NCBI GenBank assembly: GCA_023228995.1
Contig: JALOAD010000028.1
Coordinates: 1 to 45,701, forward strand
Reading direction: 5' to 3'
Source: JALOAD01 sp023228995 [NCBI: Candidatus Muiribacterium halophilum]
Lineage (GTDB): Bacteria; Muiribacteriota; Muiribacteriia; Muiribacteriales
Length of the DNA stretch: 45,701 bases
Positions 16,645 to 25,411 of this stretch are shown piece after piece. The notes below the pieces were generated by a model. The model saw nothing but the letters and a program-made list of their open reading frames with translations, was not told where the DNA came from and ran no database searches. Numbering within the stretch: the stretch's first letter is position 1; the number at the start of each line of letters is the position of its first letter. Position numbers and translations under genes: made by a program.

Positions 16645-17256
16645 TTATGATTCATATCTTTTATTAGTTGCATTCCAATCAGTTATAGTGTTTTTTATAT
16701 AATCTAAGGATATAGTATATCTTTCCTTATTAGATTCAATATTTTCTATTGTTTTTTCAGGGGAATCCCAAAAATCTTCAGTAAACATTGCTAATCCTGT
16801 TGCTGTCCTAAATAAGAAAAATCCAGCATCTTGTCCAAATACACCACCATCTGGACTAAAATTAAAACATCCACTTGAGGTAGAACCTAAAAAAATTAAT
16901 AATTTTTCACCATTATCTTCTTTTACTTCATATCTATTATCTGTTATAAGTGCACCTAAAGCAAACATTCTACGTCTCCAACCAGAGTTGGTAGAGAATA
17001 TCTTAATACTTGATCCACGAAATTTAAGATCTTCCAAAATATTTTCAATTATTTTTTTTCTTTCCTCTGATTCAGTACACTTCAATAACATATTATCATA
17101 TTTAAGCATTTTTGACATTAATCTTTGACAATAATTATCAGATGTTGGTGGGTTTTTACCTAATGAATCATAATAATCTGTAAATATCATACTATCTGAA
17201 TTATCATTCTCTATTTTTTTAGAGACAAAACCATCATATTTATCAATGTTTATCAT
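16645..17256 (-). CDS. Hypothetical protein, 203 aa
   Basis: Not recognised. The N-terminal 90 residues are helical and charged. A Gly/Ser-rich segment follows (FLGSTSSGCFNFSPDGG and FGQDAGFFLFRTATG, about 122-153), which looks like a compact beta domain. The C-terminus is a helix with a conserved-looking WDSPEKTIENIESNKERY. No signal peptide. It has an exact TTAATATATAA element 16 nt upstream, so it may be a late gene. Confidence 0.55.
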   Translation of the reverse strand: MINIDKYDGFVSKKIENDNSDSMIFTDYYDSLGKNPPTSDNYCQRLMSKMLKYDNMLLKCTESEERKKIIENILEDLKFRGSSIKIFSTNSGWRRRMFALGALITDNRYEVKEDNGEKLLIFLGSTSSGCFNFSPDGGVFGQDAGFFLFRTATGLAMFTEDFWDSPEKTIENIESNKERYTISLDYIKNTITDWNATNKRYES

Positions 17257-17272
17257 ATTATTATTTTTATTT

Positions 17273-17283
17273 TTATATATTAA
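17273..17283 (-). promoter_or_regulatory. TTAATATATAA element of the 203-aa gene
   Basis: Exact copy 16 nt upstream of the start codon at 17256; it overlaps the stop codon of the upstream kinase-like gene. Confidence 0.45.
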
Positions 17284-17747
17284 ATGTTCAAAATATAATT
17301 AAAACCTTCTTCTTTAGTAGGTGGTTCAAAACTATCAGTCATACTTCTAAATACATTATATGATATGTCTTTATTTTCTGTTATGAATCTATTAGTATTT
17401 CTTTTTTCATACTCTTCATCACTTAATATTGGCATAACTACTGCAATTTTACAATAGTCTTTAGGTATAATTGATATTAGTTTAGAACGAGATTTAACAT
17501 TCATATTAGTTTTATCTATCACTATATTTTCATTATTAGATAATAATGTATTTAATCTTTCATTATATATTTTATCAACTAATTTTTGATCAACATTTAA
17601 CCAAGCATCATTATAATTATCACTATTACTTAATTCCATAATAATATCATCTCTTGATATTACTTTATAATGTGGATAGTTATTTTTCACATATGTACTT
17701 TTACCACTTAGTGGTGTGCCAACCATAACAATAATTTCTTTTTGCAT
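17280..17747 (-). CDS. P-loop kinase of the polynucleotide kinase type
   Basis: 155 residues. Walker A is GTPLSGKST (10-18), followed by YKVISRDDIIME, where the aspartates are the acceptor-side catalytic residues of T4 Pnkp-like kinases, and IVIDKTNMNVKSR, the typical strand-loop of this family (AAA_33). It phosphorylates the 5' end of a nucleic acid or another small substrate with ATP. There is no phosphatase domain, unlike T4 PseT. A role in repair of host-nicked RNA or DNA is likely from family knowledge, but no ligase is seen nearby. It has a host-type promoter. Confidence 0.8.
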   Translation of the reverse strand: MQKEIIVMVGTPLSGKSTYVKNNYPHYKVISRDDIIMELSNSDNYNDAWLNVDQKLVDKIYNERLNTLLSNNENIVIDKTNMNVKSRSKLISIIPKDYCKIAVVMPILSDEEYEKRNTNRFITENKDISYNVFRSMTDSFEPPTKEEGFNYILNI

Positions 17748-17767
17748 TAGTTATCTATTTTATTTTG

Positions 17768-17799
17768 CAAAGATACAATAAAATTTTGATATATGCAAA
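17768..17799 (-). promoter_or_regulatory. Bacteroidota-type promoter for the kinase gene
   Basis: TTTG (17796-17799, minus strand), 20 nt, TATCTTTG (17768-17775). Close match to the housekeeping consensus; start codon 20 nt downstream. Confidence 0.75.
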
Positions 17800-17827
17800 T
17801 TATTAGTATAAATATATGTATTATTCA

Positions 17828-18166
17828 CTACATATCAATACCATCTAAAAATAAATCATCTGGTATATCTGGCTCATAAGGTATATAAGGTTCTTCCTCT
17901 ATTATAGAAGTAGGATCTATAATAATTTCTTCTATCCATTCTGGACCACTTAAAAATTCTAAAATTTCAGAGTATGTATATGGACCTTCTTTTGTGGTTA
18001 AATTTTGCACTGATTCGGGAATCCCTTGAGATTCCCATTTAACAAAAGTTTTAGTACCATCTAAACTTTTTCTTAATGTTTCTTCTGAAGTTTCTAAAAC
18101 TTCTGAAAAATTGATTGTTTCTAATTCAGAAATATTGAAAATCATAAATTGACGTTGTTCATACAT
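17828..18166 (-). CDS. Hypothetical acidic protein overlapping the DGR reverse transcriptase
   Basis: 112 residues. Its ATG lies 25 nt inside the 3' end of the reverse transcriptase gene, so it is probably translated from the same message. The first 80 residues are a mixed alpha/beta unit (FMIFNISELETINFSEVL, TKTFVKWESQGIPE, GPYTYSEILEFLSGPEW); the tail is very acidic and Pro-rich (EEEPYIPYEPDIPDD). The family looks familiar from Bacteroidota phages but has no function that I know. Its position could mean a DGR-associated role or only operon packing. Confidence 0.6.
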   Translation of the reverse strand: MYEQRQFMIFNISELETINFSEVLETSEETLRKSLDGTKTFVKWESQGIPESVQNLTTKEGPYTYSEILEFLSGPEWIEEIIIDPTSIIEEEPYIPYEPDIPDDLFLDGIDM

Positions 18167-19161
18167 AATATTAATTTTTTATCATATATATTATATAATT
18201 TTTTCACTAATTTTTTACAGTTGGCATATTTACACCAACCTAACCAAGAAGCAATTTTATTCTTAAATTGTTTTATTGATATATTTTTCTTATATAATTT
18301 AGCTACTTTTCTAGCAAAATTTTTCTTTATACTTTTTCTTATAAAAATATGAGTTGTTCTGAAAACATATCCAACAAAATCAACTCCTCTTATATCTGTA
18401 GGAAATATTTGATAATTTGATTTTAATTCTAAATTTAAATTTTCTTTTAGGTAATTTTGTATATTAATTAAAATTTCTCTTAAATCTTTTTTATTATTAC
18501 TGAAAATTACCATATCATCAGCATATCTGAAATAGTACTTCACTTTCATTTCTTCTTTAAGATAATGATCAAAATATGTAAGATATACATTAGCAAAATA
18601 TTGACTAAGGTAATTACCAATTGGAATTCCTTTAGCTGAATCTATTATTTCATCAAGTATATCTAAAGTATCTTTACATTTAATTTTTTTCCTTATTATA
18701 TTTTTTAATATATTATTATCAACAGAAGGATAGTATTTTTTTATATCCATTTTTAAGCAATATTTAGTATTTTTATCATCTCTTAAAGATTTCTTTACTT
18801 TTTGCATACAACCATGTATTCCTCTCTTTTTGATACAAGAAAATGTATCAAATGTGAATATTGTTTTCCAAATAGGCTCTAAGATATTCATAATTGCATG
18901 ATGCACTATTCTATCTGGAAAATATGGTAATTGGTATATTTCACGTTCTTTCGGTTCATATATCTTAAAAATATTATAATTAGAAGTTTTATATGTTTTA
19001 TTTTTTAATTGTTTATATAATGATATAATATTAGCTTCTCTGTTTTCATCATGTTTTCTAACACCATATGATTTTAATTTACCTTTTCTGGCATTTTCAT
19101 CAGCTAATTTAAGATTTTCTATATTTATTATCTTATCATATAAATTTCCTATTCTTTTCAT
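18142..19161 (-). CDS. Reverse transcriptase of a diversity-generating retroelement
   Basis: 339 residues. Catalytic aspartates are D139 in CLKMDIKKYYPSVD and D215/D216 in RYADDMVIF. Motif 4 reads GIPIGNYLSQ (178-187): the I/V/L-G-x-x-x-S-Q signature that separates DGR enzymes from group II intron and retron enzymes, which have QG. DRIVHHAIMNILEP (83-96) is also typical. The C-terminus is a basic thumb (KKNFARKVAKLYKK, WLGWCKYANC). The enzyme copies the template-repeat RNA into cDNA with errors at adenines; the cDNA then replaces the variable repeat. The template repeat lies 115 nt upstream of its start and the target gene further upstream on the same strand, a standard DGR layout. Confidence 0.95.
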   Translation of the reverse strand: MKRIGNLYDKIINIENLKLADENARKGKLKSYGVRKHDENREANIISLYKQLKNKTYKTSNYNIFKIYEPKEREIYQLPYFPDRIVHHAIMNILEPIWKTIFTFDTFSCIKKRGIHGCMQKVKKSLRDDKNTKYCLKMDIKKYYPSVDNNILKNIIRKKIKCKDTLDILDEIIDSAKGIPIGNYLSQYFANVYLTYFDHYLKEEMKVKYYFRYADDMVIFSNNKKDLREILINIQNYLKENLNLELKSNYQIFPTDIRGVDFVGYVFRTTHIFIRKSIKKNFARKVAKLYKKNISIKQFKNKIASWLGWCKYANCKKLVKKLYNIYDKKLILCMNNVNL

Positions 19162-19275
19162 ATATTTTTAATGTGCTATAACTTAATTTATCTTCTTCAC
19201 TTACGTTACCAAAGCATTTTTAGTTTGTTGTTTTTTACCAAGTGGTATGGTTTATATGTTAATTTTTATTTATTT

Positions 19276-19396
19276 GTTATAGTATAGGTGAGCACCGATA
19301 TTCACATTCGCATTCGTAGGCGAATTATTCGCATTCGAGTAACCTAAGCTGGCATTCGAGCCGTTATTCGCATTACCACCTGAAAGGAACCCACGC
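19276..19396 (-). repeat. DGR template repeat (TR)
   Basis: 121 nt, aligned without gaps to the variable repeat at 19873-19993. By hand count 13 positions differ (TR 19283, 19285, 19289, 19307, 19328, 19329, 19340, 19345, 19350, 19355, 19368, 19374, 19381); every one is T on the plus strand, that is A on the coding strand. None of the 89 other positions differs. Read in the target's frame the TR has many AAT/AAC codons, ideal for adenine mutagenesis. The repeat may extend 3 nt further left. It lies in a non-coding stretch (19162-19420) that should be transcribed as template RNA. It is much more GC-rich than the genome around it. Confidence 0.95.
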
Positions 19397-19420
19397 TAAC
19401 ATATACAACCTTTTATAATT

Positions 19421-19756
19421 TTATTCCAAAATATATTTTTTACCTATATTTTTAACAGTAACTTTACGAGGAAAGGCATCTAATTCTCTAATTTTATCAA
19501 GTATATATTTTATTGATTCTGAATTAGTGAAAAACTTTCTACCGTTTATTTCACTATCATCCAAATTAAATTTTATATAAACTAAATATCTCATACCATA
19601 TCTAGTTTTCACATCATCCAAATATTCAATTAAATAAATATCTCTATTTACCAATTCTTGGATTGATATTTCTTTACAATTAAATTCTCTACTTTTTTTG
19701 TTTCTTTCGATGTTTAGGAATTTTAAGCTTCCATCATCAACTTTTTCTTTTTCCAT
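19421..19756 (-). CDS. Small protein between target and template: candidate DGR accessory factor
   Basis: 111 residues from the ATG at 19754-19756; a TTG ten codons upstream falls in the hairpin and is unlikely. It does not look like Avd, the usual four-helix accessory protein. Instead it has a beta-rich middle (DIYLIEYLDDVKTRYGMRYLV is split by a turn at K-T-R-Y-G), FFTNSESIKYILDKI and a final strand pair (RKVTVKNIGKKYILE). The order strand, K-T-x-Y-G turn, strand, F-F-T-x-S helix, strand recalls OB-fold-type single-strand-binding proteins, an inference from pattern only. The position Avd normally takes makes a DGR role plausible. Confidence 0.6.
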   Translation of the reverse strand: MEKEKVDDGSLKFLNIERNKKSREFNCKEISIQELVNRDIYLIEYLDDVKTRYGMRYLVYIKFNLDDSEINGRKFFTNSESIKYILDKIRELDAFPRKVTVKNIGKKYILE

Positions 19757-19776
19757 ATTTTCTTTTAATTTTTTTA

Positions 19777-19796
19777 ACACCTGCAATAGCAGGTGT
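19777..19796. other. Hairpin/cruciform downstream of the DGR variable repeat
   Basis: ACACCTGC (19777-19784), loop AATA, GCAGGTGT (19789-19796): a perfect 8-bp GC-rich stem with a 4-nt loop. In the Bordetella phage DGR a hairpin with an 8-bp stem and 4-nt loop just downstream of the variable repeat boosts target recognition. Here it is 76 nt past the repeat end, between target and accessory genes. No T run follows on either strand, so it is not a terminator. Confidence 0.6.
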
Positions 19797-19842
19797 GTTA
19801 GATTTAGATTATATGGGATTATTTTAATTAGTTGTTAAATTT

Positions 19843-22800
19843 TTAATTTGATTCTATAATTATATTTTCCTCGTTATAGCACAGGCGAGCACCGATATTC
19901 ACACTCGCATTCGTAGGCGAATTAAGCGCATTCGAGCAACCCAAGCCGGCAATCGAGCCGTTATACGCATCACCACCCGAAAGGAACCCACGCAGGGTTC
20001 CCGCTCCGTCGTTTTTAACGTAAGCGTAGTCGTATGACCAAGATCCAGAAGAACCTCCAATTGTGCTTGCAATATTAGTATATTTATTCAATGTTTTAAT
20101 ATAACCATTTTCAGATGGCATATCACATAAATATCTAGTATTTGCTGTTTTAGTATCAGTAAAATTATCAGGATTATCAAAAATATAATACTTAGCTACT
20201 GTATAATTTTCACTTAGTTCAATAACAAAACCATCTCTATGTTTCCATATATGACCAAAAGGGAGTTCTATACCTCGATATCTGTTCACTTGTGTAGTTA
20301 AAGTGCCATATTCAGATGGCATTACAAAATCTTTAACACCAGTTCTATTACCCAATTCTGCTGTATAACCACAGGGTATAAATGGATTATATCCATTATA
20401 ACTACTCCATAATGTACTATTTATATTAGTTACACCAGCTCCTAAACCACCTTGTTTATAACCTTCTGCAGTTAAGGTTGAATTAAATGTAGCTTGTGAA
20501 TTATAAGTAGCATATTCTACTCTAAATAATAATGCTACAACATAATCAGTTAAAGTAGTGCTGATATTCCAATTAGAACTTCTATCTAATCGAGCACCAG
20601 TTCTGTAAACTGTTCTTGATTGTGTTGTACAAGGTAGTCCCAATAGACTTCTATAAGTACCATCCCAAGCTGAGGTATTATTCCCACCTCTATAAGTAGT
20701 TGATGTATTAATAATTGACATCAATTTACCAGTATTCCTATTTTTAGTAGCTTCATATCTACCATGATACGTTTTGGGAATATACTTAAATCCAGGTAAA
20801 GGTTGATCACTTATATATGTGTAAGCAAAACCATCCATATCTTTTTCTAAAACATAGAATGATGGAATTTCAGTCATTACATTTCCATCAGTACCATCTA
20901 ATACAGAAGGTGTAATTCCATCTTCTTTTAATAGATCACTATCATTTGATAAATAGTAATTTACAGTTCCATCATCATTTAACAAACAACCTCGCATCTT
21001 AGATTGAATAGGTAGACTCCTATGTAATTCAGAATTACCTACCCTAATTAATGTTTGACCATCTCCAGATAAATCTTGTTTAACTCCATATGCAAATAAA
21101 TTAATATCTGGTGTATTATATTTTGATTTCGTTGCATCATAAATTGTTTGTATTTCAGATTCTAATAATGCTCGATTGTATACTAAAGTTTGTCCTATAT
21201 TTCCATTGAAATAATAACCATTTGACCTACCACCCATATATCGAAATGACCCTTTACCACTCAATCCTGTTAAAGTACTTTTCAATATACCATCAATATA
21301 AATGTCACAAGATGAAGTAGAATTTCTAACCATCACAAAATTAACAAATCCATTTGGAGCAATCCACTTAAATGATGGTGCACCACTAATATAAACTAAA
21401 AGTGTATTATCCACTGAACTATATCTTATACTACCATTACTTGTAGATGTTCCACCAATAAAATATTGTACATCACTAACCTTTGAAAAATCAATCCACA
21501 TAGAAATACTATAATTATCAAGTTCGGCTATAGCATTTGAACCAAGATCAATAAAATCATTCACTCCATCAAAACTCCAACTACCACCACCTTCTCTCAC
21601 ATAAGCTACACCATTGTTTATAGAACCATCATTACCATTACCACTTATATCTCTAACACTGGTTATTGCACTACCAGAAAAATGTGAATTTTGTGGAGAT
21701 AAAGAAAGGACAAGACCATCTTTTGGTATGAATTTTTGTAACCCAGCATAGTAATTTTGTAGGATTTCTTGTTGAGTGAGTGCTCGGTTGTAGATTAATA
21801 TTTGTCCTATATTTCCATCCCATGGATAATTTGTATCACTAATACTAATATTTTTAGACAATATCACATTATTAGAAGATAATTGTCTATTTAAAATATT
21901 ATTTACATACATATATACAATATTATTGTTTACTAAAATTGTTATATATGTCCAATCTGTCGTTGCAGAAACTATACCACTACCCCATGCAACACCACCT
22001 ATACCCATATTCCATTTACCATTGTATATAGCAAAATAAAATCTACCAGTTGTATATGGGCTTGTTGATCCATTTAAAAAAATTTTATTAGAACTTATAC
22101 TATTACTTTTTACCCACATTGTTATAGTTAAAGAATTTACATCTGGTTTTATTGGAGTTTGTACATAATCATTCACACCATCAAAACTCAAACTTCCACC
22201 ACCATCACTACTATAACCAACACCATTTACAAGTGTTCCATTATTACCAAAACCACTTACATCATTTATAACAGTTCCCCCTCTTGGATATGAAGGTATA
22301 AGACCAGCATCATAATTCAATACTAACCCATCTGTCACAATTGGTGGTATTTCTGAACTTAATACAAACTTATCTATGGTGTATTCAGGATCTTCCATTG
22401 CTGGTCTCCAAGGTGTGGCAGTTGAACCTTTTTCTAATTTAACCCAATCTATAGTAGAGTTAGATGTTCCACTACTATACATATGATATAGATTGAGATA
22501 TGTATTAGTAGAAGTACTTATATTCCAATTAAATGTTTTTGTATAAATACCATTATTATAATTTACTGGAGAAAGAGTTGCAACTCCAACCATTCCACCA
22601 CTATTATAAACCCCAAAATATGATCTATCTGCTCCTAATTGACCTTTTATCTGTATAGTCACCTGCTCACCTTGTTGAGGCTTATAACTACCAAAATAAT
22701 ACCAACTAATATTATAATTTGAAGAATTAAAATCTCTATTTGAATCTATTAAATAATTCCTATTCCCTGGTTCATAACTATTAAACCAAGTAAGACATTG

Positions 22801-23052
22801 ATTTATATTAGCAAAACTTTGACCTGACAATTTATTCCCAAGTGCTATTAATTCCGCATCAGAATTAGCGTTGTAAACAGCTGGCCCATTCTCAGGTTTA
22901 TCAATATAAACTGTATAACCACCATTCACTGGTTCAATTGAAGTCCAATAAGAACTTGGATTAGATACTGAATTTTGTCTAACTGCAATATTAGCATTTC
23001 CTATTCTTAATGCACCTTCTTCTATTGAAGAAAATTTAATACCATTAGCCAT
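19843..23052 (-). CDS. DGR-diversified tail fibre / receptor-binding protein with two LamG-like domains
   Basis: 1069 residues. After an N-terminal part ending in a jelly-roll-like segment (to about 225, with IDWVKLEKGSTATPWRP, common in phage tail proteins) come two concanavalin/LamG-like domains, marked by DGLVLNYDAG and SLSFDGVNDYVQTP in the first and DGLVLSLSPQN and SWSFDGVNDFIDLG in the second. The C-terminal 400 residues should form the C-type-lectin-like display domain. Residues about 1020-1060 are encoded by the variable repeat, ending nine residues before the C-terminus, as in known DGR targets. It probably binds the host surface. A TTAATATATAA element lies 19 nt upstream of the ATG, fitting late expression. 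Confidence 0.9.
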   Translation of the reverse strand: MANGIKFSSIEEGALRIGNANIAVRQNSVSNPSSYWTSIEPVNGGYTVYIDKPENGPAVYNANSDAELIALGNKLSGQSFANINQCLTWFNSYEPGNRNYLIDSNRDFNSSNYNISWYYFGSYKPQQGEQVTIQIKGQLGADRSYFGVYNSGGMVGVATLSPVNYNNGIYTKTFNWNISTSTNTYLNLYHMYSSGTSNSTIDWVKLEKGSTATPWRPAMEDPEYTIDKFVLSSEIPPIVTDGLVLNYDAGLIPSYPRGGTVINDVSGFGNNGTLVNGVGYSSDGGGSLSFDGVNDYVQTPIKPDVNSLTITMWVKSNSISSNKIFLNGSTSPYTTGRFYFAIYNGKWNMGIGGVAWGSGIVSATTDWTYITILVNNNIVYMYVNNILNRQLSSNNVILSKNISISDTNYPWDGNIGQILIYNRALTQQEILQNYYAGLQKFIPKDGLVLSLSPQNSHFSGSAITSVRDISGNGNDGSINNGVAYVREGGGSWSFDGVNDFIDLGSNAIAELDNYSISMWIDFSKVSDVQYFIGGTSTSNGSIRYSSVDNTLLVYISGAPSFKWIAPNGFVNFVMVRNSTSSCDIYIDGILKSTLTGLSGKGSFRYMGGRSNGYYFNGNIGQTLVYNRALLESEIQTIYDATKSKYNTPDINLFAYGVKQDLSGDGQTLIRVGNSELHRSLPIQSKMRGCLLNDDGTVNYYLSNDSDLLKEDGITPSVLDGTDGNVMTEIPSFYVLEKDMDGFAYTYISDQPLPGFKYIPKTYHGRYEATKNRNTGKLMSIINTSTTYRGGNNTSAWDGTYRSLLGLPCTTQSRTVYRTGARLDRSSNWNISTTLTDYVVALLFRVEYATYNSQATFNSTLTAEGYKQGGLGAGVTNINSTLWSSYNGYNPFIPCGYTAELGNRTGVKDFVMPSEYGTLTTQVNRYRGIELPFGHIWKHRDGFVIELSENYTVAKYYIFDNPDNFTDTKTANTRYLCDMPSENGYIKTLNKYTNIASTIGGSSGSWSYDYAYVKNDGAGTLRGFLSGGDAYNGSIAGLGCSNALNSPTNASVNIGARLCYNEENIIIESN
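19873..19993 (-). repeat. DGR variable repeat (VR) at the 3' end of the tail-fibre gene
   Basis: Counterpart of the TR at 19276-19396, offset 597 nt. Relative to the TR, the coded changes include Asn to Asp, Tyr, Ile, Leu and Ser, Ser to Gly, Tyr to Cys (twice) and His to Arg; three changes are silent (TCA to TCG, TTA to TTG, CTA to CTG). The current variant reads SGGDAYNGSIAGLG and CSNALNSPTNASVNIG. A plus-strand T-to-C change (coding A to G) is commonest, but A to T and A to C also occur. Confidence 0.95.
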
Positions 23053-23071
23053 TATTATATTAATATTTCTT

Positions 23072-23082
23072 TTATATATTAA
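23072..23082 (-). promoter_or_regulatory. TTAATATATAA element of the tail-fibre gene
   Basis: Exact copy, 19 nt upstream of the ATG at 23052. The 23053-23199 spacer holds no gene. Confidence 0.5.
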
Positions 23083-23199
23083 TATTTATATCTTAAATTA
23101 TAACTTTAACAATATTATTTTTTATTTCTATAAATACTTAACTATTAATTCTTTTTCTAATTTTATCAAACATTATATTCTATTTTAATTACAAATATT

Positions 23200-25359
23200 T
23201 TATTCATTTAATGGGAATTTTGGTAGAATTATTTTATCAATAGCATTATCAGCAAATACTAAATATTTTGAATCATCTCTGATTATATATTGGTTACATA
23301 TTTTATTATGTTGTTCTTCTGGTATAATTTCATTAAATAATCTTATATTAGTTATTTTCATATCAGAGCCCAATATTTCAAAATTAGTATTTTCCATATA
23401 ATATTGAATTGGAGTTATATCTTTTATATCACTTGTAATTTTTTTAAGTAAGTTATTTGTCAATTTACCAGCATCTTCTTCAAAATCTACATTTCTCTTA
23501 TATAAGAATTGTTCAATTTTTCTATTACGTTGGTCTATATTAAGTATATAGCAATACCATATTTCCTCATCAACATTCACATTAAAATCATATGTAACAC
23601 CATTCAATACAACTTTGATTTTATCATTTTCCAAATTAACTTTCCATCCTTCATTTCTATCATAATAATTCATAAAATTATAAGATTCAGTTGGTATATA
23701 ATTATTAATATTAAACCATAGCATATAACCTAAGTTATCAAATACTTCTAAATTAGGTTTTAAGTTTTTATATTTTACTGCTACTTCTTGGTATTTAACT
23801 TCAGATAAATCGTAATATGATTTACTAATTATAGTTGATGAATTTTCAATTAGTTCTCTACCTATTTTTGCTTTATATTCTAATCTTATTTTATCCACTG
23901 TTAATGTAGCCATTTGTGGTTTATTTGCAACTGCTTCTTGATCTTGTTTATTTTCAACACCAAATAACTCATTGATTGTACTATTATTAGTAAGCATATT
24001 AATTTTATCTTTAATATCTTGAGTTCCTGCTTGAACATTTGCTTTTTGGTTGTATTTTTTAAGAACTAATTTATAATAGATAGCACTATTATTAAAACTT
24101 CTAAATTGTTGTGCATGATCTACTTGAAATATTCTATTAATATCACAAAAATATAAAAAATCTTCTTTACCTGGTCTTCTTTGTGGACCAAATACTTCCT
24201 TAAATTGTGTTTTAGTTACATTGACTACCATAGATTCAAATAAACTAAGATCAAATTGATTCATAACTATTTGAGAATCTGGGAATTTATTATCTTCAAC
24301 TGCAACTTTCAAATAATTATTACAAACTACATTATATAATTGATATTCATGTAATGTTTGATCTTCACCTTTCTTATCTGGATCAGTTAAAAAGTATAAA
24401 ACTCTATGTCCATATATCTGTTCAGCATCAACACTAACTTTATTATACATTTCTAAAGCAGCATTTTGTTGATATGGGTTATACAGGTTAGCTTTATCTT
24501 GTTCAGATAATTGAGGTAATTGAGATGTTGAATCACATGATGTAGTATCAGTATTATCAGGTGATATATAATTACCATTTTCATCAAAATAACCAACAAT
24601 ATTAGATAAACAACATTCTCTTATTCCTATCATATTTGTCTTAAAATAATCTTTACTCACATTTTGATAATCACCAATTAGATTAATATCTTGTAAATTA
24701 ATAGTTTCATCCCCATTATTAGTTACTGAGTATTCAATTTGGAAAAATCTTATTGGATTTATTTTTGTTGTTGTTATATTTTCCTTTGTAAGTATTTCCC
24801 AATTTGACCAAGTTCTACTATTATCTTGTGAATAACGATATTTAATATCTAAAATTCCAGATGCTATAATTTCAACATCAGATATACTAAACACTTTATA
24901 AATAAAAGGAGTCTTTAATATTATATTATCTTTTGGATTCAAAACTGTAGTAGATGTAGTATCATCTACTATATTACGTTCTAATGTACCATCTAATGAA
25001 TATTCTAAAATTCTTATAGTGCCATTAGGATTGGTACCCACTCTAACCCATTTTATATCAATATACATTGGATCTTTGCTATTAACATCTGGAAAATTAG
25101 TAATATTATGATTAAGGTCTAACCAATCTGACCAATTTATACCATCCCTTGAAATTCTATAATAATTTAATAATAATCTTGTATCAGTAATACCAATTGT
25201 ATCATAAAAAAATTTATCTATTGATATTACATTCTCTAAATTATTAATACTTACTATATATTCTGATTCAATACTAACAAGATCTGGTGTAGATTCAGGA
25301 GTATATACTTCTGATATTTTTATAGTACCATTATCTAAATTTGAAATTATTTCTATCAT
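23200..25359 (-). CDS. Large structural (tail/baseplate) protein
   Basis: 719 residues, not assigned to a named family. The first 230 residues hold two related beta units with YRISRDGINWSDWLDL and YRYSQDNSRTWSNWEIL, a pattern seen in phage baseplate and fibre proteins that bind or connect other subunits. The middle (about 280-480) is helical and Gln/Asn-rich. The C-terminal 200 residues look like a concanavalin-like fold (NLGYMLWFNINNYIPTES, EEIWYCYILNIDQRNRKI, MKITNIRLFNEIIPEEQ). It is immediately upstream of the DGR tail-fibre gene, so it may be the connector that carries that fibre. Transcription starts in the divergent spacer at 25360-25411. Confidence 0.65.
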   Translation of the reverse strand: MIEIISNLDNGTIKISEVYTPESTPDLVSIESEYIVSINNLENVISIDKFFYDTIGITDTRLLLNYYRISRDGINWSDWLDLNHNITNFPDVNSKDPMYIDIKWVRVGTNPNGTIRILEYSLDGTLERNIVDDTTSTTVLNPKDNIILKTPFIYKVFSISDVEIIASGILDIKYRYSQDNSRTWSNWEILTKENITTTKINPIRFFQIEYSVTNNGDETINLQDINLIGDYQNVSKDYFKTNMIGIRECCLSNIVGYFDENGNYISPDNTDTTSCDSTSQLPQLSEQDKANLYNPYQQNAALEMYNKVSVDAEQIYGHRVLYFLTDPDKKGEDQTLHEYQLYNVVCNNYLKVAVEDNKFPDSQIVMNQFDLSLFESMVVNVTKTQFKEVFGPQRRPGKEDFLYFCDINRIFQVDHAQQFRSFNNSAIYYKLVLKKYNQKANVQAGTQDIKDKINMLTNNSTINELFGVENKQDQEAVANKPQMATLTVDKIRLEYKAKIGRELIENSSTIISKSYYDLSEVKYQEVAVKYKNLKPNLEVFDNLGYMLWFNINNYIPTESYNFMNYYDRNEGWKVNLENDKIKVVLNGVTYDFNVNVDEEIWYCYILNIDQRNRKIEQFLYKRNVDFEEDAGKLTNNLLKKITSDIKDITPIQYYMENTNFEILGSDMKITNIRLFNEIIPEEQHNKICNQYIIRDDSKYLVFADNAIDKIILPKFPLNE

Positions 25360-25374
25360 AATATATATATATTA

Positions 25375-25391
25375 AATTGTAATTTACAATT
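25375..25391. promoter_or_regulatory. Operator-like dyad in a divergent promoter region
   Basis: AATTGTAA (25375-25382), one T, TTACAATT (25384-25391): a perfect 8-bp inverted repeat at the centre of the 52-nt spacer between the structural gene and the repeat array. TATATATTAA-type elements with one mismatch to TTAATATATAA flank it on both sides, one for each direction. A dimeric regulator bound here could control both units. Confidence 0.45.
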
Positions 25392-25411
25392 AATTATTTA
25401 ATATATATATT

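Noticed and set aside
18142-19161. Group II intron or retron reverse transcriptase
   Set aside because: Motif 4 is IGNYLSQ, not QG; there is no intron domain V/VI or msr-msd, and a TR/VR pair is present.
19421-19756. Accessory protein called as Avd
   Set aside because: The sequence is beta-rich and lacks the helical pattern and motifs of Avd.
19777-19796. Hairpin as an intrinsic terminator of the tail-fibre gene
   Set aside because: No T run follows the stem on either strand.
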